Assembly (NCBI GenBank): GCA_052389435.1
Contig: JBQTIB010000065.1
Coordinates: 1-64,000 of the forward strand
Direction: 5' to 3'
Length of the DNA: 64,000 nucleotides
Source: JBQTKD01 sp052389435
GTDB taxonomy: Bacteria; Actinomycetota; Actinomycetes; Sporichthyales; Sporichthyaceae
This document shows positions 8,577-15,671 of this stretch, in pieces. The notes beneath the pieces were generated by a model. The model ran no database searches, was not told where the DNA came from, and worked only from the letters and a program-made list of their open reading frames with translations. The translations under genes were made by a program, and so were the position numbers. Positions within the stretch are counted from its first letter, which is position 1; each line of letters starts with the position of its first letter.

Positions 8577-10607
8577 ATGACGGATCCGCGAACGCTGCCT
8601 CTCGGTCTGGCGACCATGTCGCCGGTGCCGGACGTGGCTGCGGCGTTGGCCGAGGTCGAGCCCGGCAGCGTGTGCGGCTACGACACGGTCGAGATGCTGC
8701 GCGGTGCGCGTCGGTTGAAGAACGCGGCGGCGGCCGCGGAGCACCGGTGGACCACGGAAGTCGCGCTGCGCAGGCCGGGCAGCGCGTCCACGGTAGAGCG
8801 GCTGCGGCACCCGCACGAGCACGCGGCCGACGAGGTACGAGCCGGACTGGGCCTCTCGGCGACGGGTGGAGACAGACTGCTCGCGTTCGCTTGGGCCACG
8901 GTCCAGCGGCTGCCGGAACTGTGCGAGGCGATGGCGAACGGCGGCCTGGACGAGCAGCGCGCCTGGGCCTTCGTCGAATGGACCACCGTGCTGTCCGACG
9001 AGCACGCCCACGCGGTCTGCGGGCAGTTGCTGCCCCGTGCGGTGCTCGACGCGGAGGAACAGCTGCCGACGGGCCTGCTGATCAAGGAGATCGCCAAGAT
9101 CGCCATGGCCCTGGACCCCACCTGGGCCGAGCGCCGCTACAAAGAGGCGCTGCGACGGCGCCGCGTGGTCGGCCGGCCGAATGGCGACGGCACCGCGGAT
9201 CTGTCCGGCCGGCAACTGGAGCCGCACCGCGTCGCCGCCGCCTGCGGCCGCCTCGACGAGTTGGCCCGCGCCGCGAAGCGGGATGGGGACCCCCGGCGCA
9301 TCGACGATCTCCGCGCGGAGCTGTTCTCCGGCCTGCTCGACGGCACCTACGAGGGCCTGTCCGACATCGAGATCTCCGCAGCCCTGGCGGCGACCCGCCC
9401 CGACGGCCGAGCGCCAGAGGGCGCCGAGCCGAGCGACGGCGCCAAGGTGCCGGTCGACGGCGTCAAGGTGCCGGTCGACGGCGAGGACGTCGGGCACTCA
9501 GCAGATGCGGAGAACTCGGCGGAAGCCGAAGACGAGGTTTCGGAGGATGCCGAGCGCACCGAGAACTCCGAGGGCTCGGAGGACGCCGAGCGCACGGCGA
9601 ACGCCGAGGGCTCGCGTGACGCAGACGGCTCGGAGAGCGCCGACGCAGCCGGCCCGGCAGCGCCACCGTCGCCGGTCCCGGACGGCTCGTCGGGCTCCGG
9701 TCTGGCTCGTCGGCCGGAGTCGCCGCAGAAGGGAGTTCAACTGCGCATCCGCCTGACGACGCTGCTCGGCCTGGACCGGGTCCCGGCGGAGCTCGCCGGC
9801 TGGACTCCCGTGCACGCGGGCTACGGCGTCGACCTGGCCGCCCTGATGTCGGCGGCGCAGTGGCGGTACGCCCTGACCGACGACGACGGCCACCTGATCG
9901 GTTCCGGCCTCGTCTACAGCCGCCCGCGCGGCTGGCGCCGCCGCTCCGCGCACCACCGCGGCGTTGTCGATCTGCTGGTGCCGGCTTCGCTCCTGCGCGA
10001 TCTGATCGTCGGTCCGCTCGTTGGCATCGAACTCGTCGATCCCGACCAGTTCCGCGCGTGGCACCCGGTCCTGTCGGAGTTGGCCCACCGAATGCGCCAC
10101 CCGAAGCCGATGCCCGACGACAGCGACAGGCGCTTCCCCGGCAACGCGCTGCGTCGGGCCGTCGAACTGGACAAGCCGCGTTGCTTCGGCGTCGGCTGCG
10201 GCCGCGCGGCCCGGCGCTGCGAAGTGGACCACAACTACGACTGGGGCTGGGGTGGGCGGACGGTCGAGGGCAATCTCGCTCCCGGCTGCGGACGCGATCA
10301 CGGGCTCAAGACCAAGGGCGGCTGGACGATGCACGCGTGGGAGCCCAGGGGCTACCGCTGGTGCACCCCGCTCGGGCGGCAGTACGTCGTCTCGGTCCCG
10401 CAGACGATCGAGCGCCTCCCTGCGGCGGGCGTCGACTTCTGGTTTCCCGATCGCCTCGAAGGGCCAGAACCGGACGCCGATCTCGACCACGAGGGCATCC
10501 CCTGGCAGGCGTCGCGGACGTGGCAGGCTCCCGGGCCGCTCCCTCCGCGCCCGATCGAGGTGGCCCGCACCTCGTCGCCGCCGTATCCCGACGACCCACC
10601 GTTCTGA
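8577..10607 (+). CDS. DUF222 / HNH endonuclease domain protein (13E12-type)
   Basis: 676 aa. Residues about 30-280 form the helical DUF222 domain. Residues 280-390 are a low-complexity acidic linker with a PVDGVKVPVDG repeat and Glu/Asp/Ser/Ala-rich repeats. Residues 390-500 hold a second helical part. Residues 535-590 hold the HNH module, in which CFGVGCGR, CEVDHNYDWGWGG and the GNLAPGC..H segment supply the HNH residues and a Cys cluster for a structural zinc. Such proteins are abundant in actinobacteria (REP13E12 family of Mycobacterium tuberculosis), are often damage-inducible, and have no firmly established role. There is no ribosome site upstream; the -10 position supports leaderless translation from ATG 8577. 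Confidence 0.88.
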   Translation: MTDPRTLPLGLATMSPVPDVAAALAEVEPGSVCGYDTVEMLRGARRLKNAAAAAEHRWTTEVALRRPGSASTVERLRHPHEHAADEVRAGLGLSATGGDRLLAFAWATVQRLPELCEAMANGGLDEQRAWAFVEWTTVLSDEHAHAVCGQLLPRAVLDAEEQLPTGLLIKEIAKIAMALDPTWAERRYKEALRRRRVVGRPNGDGTADLSGRQLEPHRVAAACGRLDELARAAKRDGDPRRIDDLRAELFSGLLDGTYEGLSDIEISAALAATRPDGRAPEGAEPSDGAKVPVDGVKVPVDGEDVGHSADAENSAEAEDEVSEDAERTENSEGSEDAERTANAEGSRDADGSESADAAGPAAPPSPVPDGSSGSGLARRPESPQKGVQLRIRLTTLLGLDRVPAELAGWTPVHAGYGVDLAALMSAAQWRYALTDDDGHLIGSGLVYSRPRGWRRRSAHHRGVVDLLVPASLLRDLIVGPLVGIELVDPDQFRAWHPVLSELAHRMRHPKPMPDDSDRRFPGNALRRAVELDKPRCFGVGCGRAARRCEVDHNYDWGWGGRTVEGNLAPGCGRDHGLKTKGGWTMHAWEPRGYRWCTPLGRQYVVSVPQTIERLPAAGVDFWFPDRLEGPEPDADLDHEGIPWQASRTWQAPGPLPPRPIEVARTSSPPYPDDPPF

Positions 10608-10636
10608 CGGTCGGTCAAGGCCTCGTTCAGAACCCC

Positions 10637-10668
10637 GTAGCCCTGTCGCATGCCGCGAGCAGGGCTAC
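10637..10668. terminator. Bidirectional hairpin terminator
   Basis: GTAGCCCTG (10637-10645) pairs with CAGGGCTAC (10660-10668). It lies between the converging HNH gene and the flavoprotein gene. Confidence 0.7.
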
Positions 10669-10680
10669 CCGGGCGCGTGC

Positions 10681-12093
10681 TCAGTCCTCGACCACGTGGG
10701 CGTCGAACCGGGTTCGGGCGGCGGACCAGGCGGTGCGATCGAAGCCGTCGGGAGTGAGCGCGGCGACGGCGTCGTAGGCCATCGCCATCGCGTGGTGGGT
10801 GTTGTCGTGGGCGAACAGGCCCAGGCGCCCGAAGGTCGTGACGCCCTCCAGTCCGCGGGCCCAGGCGTCCAGCGGCGCGAGGCGGGCGCCGAAGCCGAGG
10901 CGGTAGATCGGGTAGACCGTCCGCAGTCGCAGGATTTCGACGTGGTCGATGCGCAGGGGCGGCAGTCCGGTGCGGGCCACGGCGTCCTCGACGATCGCGC
11001 CGAGGTCGGGAGGGCTCGCGGTGAAGACCTCGTCGTCGGGGGAGCAGGGGATCTCGGCGCACAGCACGGTGCGGTCGGTCGGGTCCTCGGGGTTGCGGCG
11101 GTAGTTCGCGGGCTCGGAGATCCGGGTGATCGGAGTCTGCTGGCCGGGCAGGTAGTGGGCGTCGAACTCGGTCCAGCGGCCGCCGGAGTGCACGACGTAC
11201 GCGAGGGTCATTGCGCGGAAGGTCAGCTCCTTCGAGGCGGCGACCAGTTCGTCGGGCGCGGCCGGGTCGGCGAGCTGGGCGAGGCGGGGGAGCGGCACCG
11301 TCGAGAAGACGTGACGAGCCGTCAGCTTCGTGCCGTCGGCGAGGAGGACGCCGGGGTTGGCGGCGTCGGGCAGGACGGTCGCGACGGCAGCACCGGTGCG
11401 CAGGTCCGCGCCCGCGGCGGCGGCCGCCTGCGCGAGGGCGTCGACGATCTGCCCGAACCCGTGTCGCGGGTAGTGGAAGATCCGGCCCTGCCCGGCACCC
11501 GAGTGCCCCGCGCCGACGCGGTTGCGGCGCACCATCTTCGCGAGCACCTTCCACGGGGTGTCGGCGGTGACGCGGCGCCGCGCCTGCTCCCCGTCGATGT
11601 CCTCGCCGTCCAGCCCCCAGAGCTTGCGGGCGTAGGGGGCGTAGAGCTCCTCGTACAGCGCGGGCCCGAGCCCGGCGCGCAGCACCTCGGCGAAGGTGTC
11701 CTGGGTGGGCTTGCGCAGCGGCGCGGTGGCGGTGTCGCGGGCCAGGCCGGCGAGCAGGCGCGGCGGCAGGGCTCGCGCGAGTTCGACGGGCTTGAGCGGA
11801 AACCCGACCCAGCTCTCCGCGACCCGCAGGCGCCCGTGCCGCGGCCGCGTCTGCAGGTCCCGGCCGATCAGCCCCCGCAGATCCTCGAGCAGGTGCGGCG
11901 GCGTCGCCGGGTGCAGGCGGTGGGATCCGACGTCGACTCGGAAGCCCGCGACGTCGATGCTCGCGGCCATGCCGCCCACTCGCGGCGCGGCCTCGAGCAC
12001 GATCACGGACCGCCCGGCCAGCGCCGCCCGCCACGCGGCGGTCAGGCCCGCGGGCCCGGCGCCCAGGATCAACAGATCGGCAGAGGTCTCCAT
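10681..12093 (-). CDS. FAD-dependent oxidoreductase, protoporphyrinogen oxidase/amine oxidase type
   Basis: 470 aa from ATG 12093. The N-terminus is a dinucleotide-binding fold (LILGAGPAGLTAAW, GxGxxG at residues 9-14) followed by the VLEAAPRVGG motif that grips FAD. The middle (YAPYARKLWG, then GFGQIVDALA) is typical of the NAD(P)-binding Rossmann-like proteins of the UDP-galactopyranose mutase/protoporphyrinogen oxidase group that often accompany surface-glycan genes. The C-terminal FAD motif (GLFAHDNTHHAMAMAYDA) closes the fold. It oxidises an unknown substrate in the cytoplasm. It sits close to the epimerase and glycosyltransferase genes, so a glycan or lipid-linked substrate is possible. 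Confidence 0.85.
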   Translation of the reverse strand: METSADLLILGAGPAGLTAAWRAALAGRSVIVLEAAPRVGGMAASIDVAGFRVDVGSHRLHPATPPHLLEDLRGLIGRDLQTRPRHGRLRVAESWVGFPLKPVELARALPPRLLAGLARDTATAPLRKPTQDTFAEVLRAGLGPALYEELYAPYARKLWGLDGEDIDGEQARRRVTADTPWKVLAKMVRRNRVGAGHSGAGQGRIFHYPRHGFGQIVDALAQAAAAAGADLRTGAAVATVLPDAANPGVLLADGTKLTARHVFSTVPLPRLAQLADPAAPDELVAASKELTFRAMTLAYVVHSGGRWTEFDAHYLPGQQTPITRISEPANYRRNPEDPTDRTVLCAEIPCSPDDEVFTASPPDLGAIVEDAVARTGLPPLRIDHVEILRLRTVYPIYRLGFGARLAPLDAWARGLEGVTTFGRLGLFAHDNTHHAMAMAYDAVAALTPDGFDRTAWSAARTRFDAHVVED

Positions 12094-12179
12094 CGCGCCC
12101 AAACCTCCCACAGCAGGTCGGGCGATCGGGCGATGTACGCCGTCGCGTCGCGGGCGCACAATCGGCGCAGGAGGCCTCC

Positions 12180-12455
12180 GTGGAGGACGAGCAGGAAGAA
12201 GCGCCGGTCGACGAGTCGACCCTGCCGCCCGTGCCCATCTGGCCGATCTGGGTCGGGATGGTCTGCGCCGCCGCGGGTCTGATCGTTTTCGCGCTCCACC
12301 CGAACAACTGGACGTTCTGGCTGGGCCTGCCGTTGTCCGAAGCGCCGCTGTGGTTCGCCTACTGGTGGCGTTCCGACCGCGCAGAGAAGCTCGGCTACAC
12401 CCGCCCGAACTACAACCACGTCCCCGAACCGGGAGTGTCCTGGGGTCCGCCCTGA
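12180..12455 (+). CDS. Small membrane protein (two membrane segments)
   Basis: 91 aa from GTG 12180, with a perfect AGGAGG 5 nt upstream. The N-terminus is acidic and two hydrophobic stretches follow at about residues 20-38 and 45-63 (WTFWLGLPLSEAPLWFAYWW). The tail is basic, then Pro-rich. It is similar in size and in its W-x-FWLG pattern to the protein encoded at 34796-35002. No known function. It is divergent from the flavoprotein gene. Confidence 0.75.
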   Translation: MEDEQEEAPVDESTLPPVPIWPIWVGMVCAAAGLIVFALHPNNWTFWLGLPLSEAPLWFAYWWRSDRAEKLGYTRPNYNHVPEPGVSWGPP

Positions 12456-12548
12456 CGCCCGCGACGTTCTCAGTAGATGCGCGGCGGTGATACCCCAGGC
12501 CGTCCGGCGGCCGACCCGGGGCCCGGGACCGACGTTCCGAAGGCTCGT

Positions 12549-12635
12549 GTCGACGGAAAGGTGGAGAGGTAACGGGTGGTGCGTCGGACGGCCCGGCTGG
12601 CGCCCCAGATGTCTCTTCTGTACCTCTGCGTCGAC
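12549..12635 (-). repeat. 87-bp structured repeat, copy 1
   Basis: An imperfect hairpin bounded by GTCGAC at both ends, with a conserved core GGTGGTGCGTC. It is identical in length to copy 2 at 13825-13911 and about three quarters identical by eye. It lies in the 597-bp gap 12456-13052, where I see no intact gene. Confidence 0.7.
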
Positions 12636-12849
12636 CTTCCTCTGTCGTCCGACGACGGTGACCACAACGGGATATCCCAGGCCGCCCGGCAGCCGACCGC
12701 GGCGGTGAGCGGCCACCGCAACCACCGCCGACAACGACCACGTCTGCCGTTGAATCGTGACCGCCGAGGGTGATGGTGACGAAGTCGCGGAGGTGCCTGA
12801 GGACGCAGGAGATGTTTGAGTGACGTTGCATCAGAAGTGATACGAGTTG

Positions 12850-13040
12850 AGAAAATTCGATTCTCCGATCGACTCCAGCGACCCCGAAATAGGCGGTCCA
12901 GCGCGGCTTGGGCCCGTTCTTCGTGTCCGCCTCGTGCCGCGTGGTTCGGTGGGCGAAGACGAGGACCCTGCCGCCGTCGATGAACAGGGCGCGGTGCGCC
13001 GGCACACGCTCGACGGGGCCGAACGACGTCCCGGCCGCCG
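12850..13040 (-). pseudogene. Possible remnant of a third TIMP-like gene
   Basis: In one minus-strand frame this stretch reads FIDGGRVLVFAHRTTRHEAD followed by KNGPKP, which resembles the GPFLVFAYRKPFPGEREADGP and GGGPFLVFANFDEEDE segments of the two intact TIMP-like proteins next door. No signal peptide, start codon with ribosome site, or Cys motif remains. The base composition drops noticeably at 12760-12900. The match is short, so this is a guess about a decayed copy rather than a firm call. Confidence 0.25.
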
Positions 13041-13052
13041 CCCGACGAACCC

Positions 13053-13712
13053 CTACGGCCGACGCCGGGAGAATCCGGGGTGGGTGCGGGTCGCCCAGGC
13101 GGCCGCGCCGACGGTGAGGCCGAGCAGCACCCCGACGGCGGGCAGCGCGACCTCGGCAGGCACCGTGGCCGCGGCCTTCGGCGTCGCGGGGGCCTCGGGT
13201 GCGGCCCTGTCGGGATCCGGTTCGCTCTTCACCGGGGTGCCCGGGCCGAACGGAACCTTCTCCTTCGGGCCGAGCTCGCGGGTTCCTCCGCACAGGCCGG
13301 CGCGCAGGTTCGGCGAATTCGGGCCGTCGGCCTCGCGCTCCCCGGGGAACGGCTTGCGGTAGGCGAAGACCAGGAACGGTCCTTCGCCGGAGATCTCCAG
13401 GCCGCAGGTCGCGCCGCTCTCGGCCGTCGACACGCGCTGCGGGGAATCGACCTCGCCCTTGTAGACCCGGCTCGGCGCGAACTCGAAGATTTCCTGGGCG
13501 GCGGTGCCGAACCGCCTGCTCTGCTCTGCGGTCGGTGCAATCGTGCGGCGCAGCGTCGCCTTGAACACGACGTCCGCACGCTCGTAGTTCTCCCGATCGC
13601 TTCCGCCGGCGCAACTGCACGCCATCGCCGGGCCCGCTCCGAGTACCGGCACCAGCGTCGCCGCCAGCGCGGCGACGAGCGTCGCTCGGCCGGCCAGCCC
13701 TGCTGCGGACAT
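13053..13712 (-). CDS. Secreted TIMP/NTR-like protein with C-terminal membrane anchor
   Basis: 219 aa from ATG 13712, with GGAGGTG upstream. The signal peptide ends near residue 30 (GAGPAMA) and the mature protein begins CSC. CSC followed by ADVVFKATL is the hallmark of the TIMP/netrin-like fold, in which the N-terminal Cys can coordinate a metal. Further Cys residues near 110 and 143 would form the conserved disulfides, and RVYKGEVDSPQRVST is the typical central strand. A hydrophobic segment near 180-205 followed by Arg-rich residues anchors it in the membrane. It is a paralogue of the gene at 13934. In bacteria the role of this fold is unknown; protease inhibition is only inferred from animals. 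Confidence 0.8.
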   Translation of the reverse strand: MSAAGLAGRATLVAALAATLVPVLGAGPAMACSCAGGSDRENYERADVVFKATLRRTIAPTAEQSRRFGTAAQEIFEFAPSRVYKGEVDSPQRVSTAESGATCGLEISGEGPFLVFAYRKPFPGEREADGPNSPNLRAGLCGGTRELGPKEKVPFGPGTPVKSEPDPDRAAPEAPATPKAAATVPAEVALPAVGVLLGLTVGAAAWATRTHPGFSRRRP

Positions 13713-13824
13713 CGACACCTCCGGTAGTTGCGGTTCGCCCAAGGACGCGGACCGTGCCCGAAACGTTCGGTCCGCCGCCGGCTCGGTGCAGAACGGGTTG
13801 CCGCCTGCAAGCGGACGGCCGGCT

Positions 13825-13911
13825 GTCGGAGCCGAGGTAGAGAGACAACCGGTGGTGCGTCCCCCGACCCGGACGGCGCCTCGGGTGTTGCTTCCCTACC
13901 TCCGCGTCGAC
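13825..13911 (-). repeat. 87-bp structured repeat, copy 2
   Basis: Second copy of the element at 12549-12635. The outer stem GAGGTAG/CTACCTC and GTTG/CAAC pairs form a long hairpin. It starts 22 nt after the stop of the TIMP-like gene 13934-14794 and lies 113 nt before the start of the next one, so it could be a terminator, attenuator or leader RNA. Confidence 0.7.
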
Positions 13912-13933
13912 GCTAGGGGACGGCCGAGCGGGT

Positions 13934-14794
13934 TTAGGCGCCGGACTGGCGGCGGCGGTACAGGCCGGCGCCGACGGCAGCCAGCGCACCGAGGCCGGCC
14001 AGGCCGGCCGCGGCGGTGAGCATCGCGTTCGGGCCGGCCTCCTCGGGCTCGGGGGCCGCGCTCTCGCCGGCGGCGGAGTCCTGTGCGATGCCGGTGGTCT
14101 GCATCAGCGGAGTGTCCTCGGCGGCGGTCGTGGTCACCGGGGCCTCGTCGATCGACACCGGCAGGTTCGGGCCCGAATCCGGCGCCGACCGATCGCCGGG
14201 GTCGGCGTCCGGGTCCGCCGAGATCTGCCGGGGGTCGGATCCGCCCGTGCTTCCGCCGCCCGTAGTCCCCACCCCCGGGCGGGTCTCGCCGTCGTCCATC
14301 GGCGTCGCCGGTCCCGCGGGCTCGTCGACCGCGCCGCCCTTGTAGACACGGCCGTCGGAGGTCGCGCCGTGGGCCTTGAAGTCGGGTGTCTCGTTCGCGC
14401 CGATCTCGCGCGTGCCGCTGCACAGCGAGGTGCGGAGCTCGCCCTTTTCATCCTCTTCGTCGAAGTTGGCGAAGACGAGGAACGGGCCGCCGCCGGTCAG
14501 GTCGACGCCGCACGCGGCGCTGTTTCCGGCCGTGGAGACTTCCTGCGGGTCGGTCGTCTTGCCCTTGTAGGTGGTCGAGGGGGCGAAGAAGAACGTGCGG
14601 TCGCCGGACTGGCGGTTCGTGGCCTCGACGTCGTTCATCGTGCCCTTGAACACCACGTCGGCGCGCTCGTAGTTCTCCTGCTCGGTGCTTTGGATGCAAC
14701 TGCACGCGTACGCGGGGTTGGCCCCCAGTACCGGCACCAGCGTGAAGCCGAGCGCGGACACCGCCAGCGCGCGAGCGGCGAGACGAACCGACAT
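13934..14794 (-). CDS. Secreted TIMP/NTR-like protein, longer paralogue
   Basis: 286 aa. ATG 14794 is chosen because GGGGGTGG lies 4 nt upstream; an in-frame TTG at 14806 is less likely. The signal peptide ends at NPAYA and the mature protein starts CSC, followed by ENYERADVVFKGTM. The Cys pattern and the YKGKTTDPQEVST strand match the neighbouring paralogue. A long acidic, Pro/Gly/Asp-rich linker (about 155-245) leads to a C-terminal hydrophobic segment and an RRRQSGA tail, a membrane anchor with basic stop-transfer residues. It is probably displayed on the outer face of the membrane. Confidence 0.8.
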   Translation of the reverse strand: MSVRLAARALAVSALGFTLVPVLGANPAYACSCIQSTEQENYERADVVFKGTMNDVEATNRQSGDRTFFFAPSTTYKGKTTDPQEVSTAGNSAACGVDLTGGGPFLVFANFDEEDEKGELRTSLCSGTREIGANETPDFKAHGATSDGRVYKGGAVDEPAGPATPMDDGETRPGVGTTGGGSTGGSDPRQISADPDADPGDRSAPDSGPNLPVSIDEAPVTTTAAEDTPLMQTTGIAQDSAAGESAAPEPEEAGPNAMLTAAAGLAGLGALAAVGAGLYRRRQSGA

Positions 14795-14895
14795 TGCCAC
14801 CCCCAAGGAACCGGCCGCCCCCTCTGGCGCCCTTACTTCCTACAGGACGCGGCGGCGCTGGAAAACGTTCGGCACCGCGCTGGGCAAAAGCGCGA

Positions 14896-14929
14896 CGGCC
14901 CGCCGCCGGAGATCACCGGAGGAGGGCCG
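14896..14929 (-). terminator. Hairpin downstream of the small secreted protein genes
   Basis: CGGCCC/GGGCCG outer arms with an inner CCGG/CCGG pair, 33 nt after the stop of the gene ending at 14962 in minus orientation. Confidence 0.5.
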
Positions 14930-14961
14930 ACTGCTCGCCGGGCCGGCTGGCTCGACGCGGG

Positions 14962-15240
14962 CTATTCGTCGTCGTCGCCGAAGGGGAACTCCTCGCGCTC
15001 GGCCTCGGACTCCTCGCACGCTGCCTCCCGGCCCTGGGACGCCGCCTCGATCGCCGCGCAACTGCCCGGGGGCACGCCCGGTTCGTAGCCGGGCGGAACA
15101 CCGGGCTCGAAGCCGCGGGGCATGCCGGGTTCCACGCCGGGCGCGTCCTCGGCCATGGCCGGTTCCGCGCCGAGCGGGATCAGCACTGCGGCGGTCGCCA
15201 GCGCTGCAAAGGCCAGGGCCACTCGACGAACTCCGGGCAT
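14962..15240 (-). CDS. Small secreted acidic protein
   Basis: 92 aa from ATG 15240, with GGGGAG 6 nt upstream; an in-frame ATG at 15255 has no good ribosome site. The signal peptide ends at EPAMA. The mature part starts with a PGxEPGxPPG-type repeat (GFEPGVPPGYEPGVPPG), then two Cys about 16 residues apart and a highly acidic end (EFPFGDDDE). It is a paralogue of the next gene upstream (15259-15555): both have the IPLGAxPAxAE cleavage region, two Cys and an (E/G)FPF-acidic tail. Not recognised. Confidence 0.7.
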   Translation of the reverse strand: MPGVRRVALAFAALATAAVLIPLGAEPAMAEDAPGVEPGMPRGFEPGVPPGYEPGVPPGSCAAIEAASQGREAACEESEAEREEFPFGDDDE

Positions 15241-15258
15241 GCTCGCTCCCCGCATGGG

Positions 15259-15555
15259 CTAGTCGTCGTCTTCGTCGTCGAACGGGAAGCCGGACTTCTC
15301 GTCGGCCTCGCGCTCGTCGAACTTGTCCGGCTCGTCCTCGTCGTCGTCGGAGTACTTGCCCTTGGCGTCCTGGCACTTGTTCTCCTGCGAGGACGCGGCC
15401 TGGTCCACGACCGAGCAGAGCCCGAACGGGACCCCCGGCGGCTGGACGTTCGGCGGCGGGGTCTCGGCGCCGGCCGGGTGCGCACCGAGCGGGATCAGGA
15501 TGGCGCTCATCGCGCACGCCGCGACGGCGAGCACGACCGGACGAAGCTTGGACAT
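15259..15555 (-). CDS. Small secreted acidic protein, paralogue
   Basis: 98 aa from ATG 15555, with GGAGGGAAACCC upstream. The signal peptide ends at HPAGA. The mature region has Pro-rich residues, Cys near 47 and 61 and an Asp/Glu-rich end (GFPFDDEDDD). It is probably co-transcribed with 14962-15240, 18 bp downstream. The cell-surface or secreted role is unknown; the acidic tail could bind cations such as calcium, which is inference only. Confidence 0.72.
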   Translation of the reverse strand: MSKLRPVVLAVAACAMSAILIPLGAHPAGAETPPPNVQPPGVPFGLCSVVDQAASSQENKCQDAKGKYSDDDEDEPDKFDEREADEKSGFPFDDEDDD

Positions 15556-15671
15556 GGGTTTCCCTCCGTGGACTGCTTGATACCAAAGTGACTGGTGTGA
15601 CAGGACAAGTCCAGACGGCGCGACGGTGCCGCGCGTGAAATCCGGTGGCGAGGCGCCGATAGCCTTCGCGT

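Noticed and set aside
12847..13362. A plus-strand 171-codon frame antisense to the TIMP-like gene
   Set aside because: The opposite strand carries a signal peptide and the CSC motif; this frame is its shadow.
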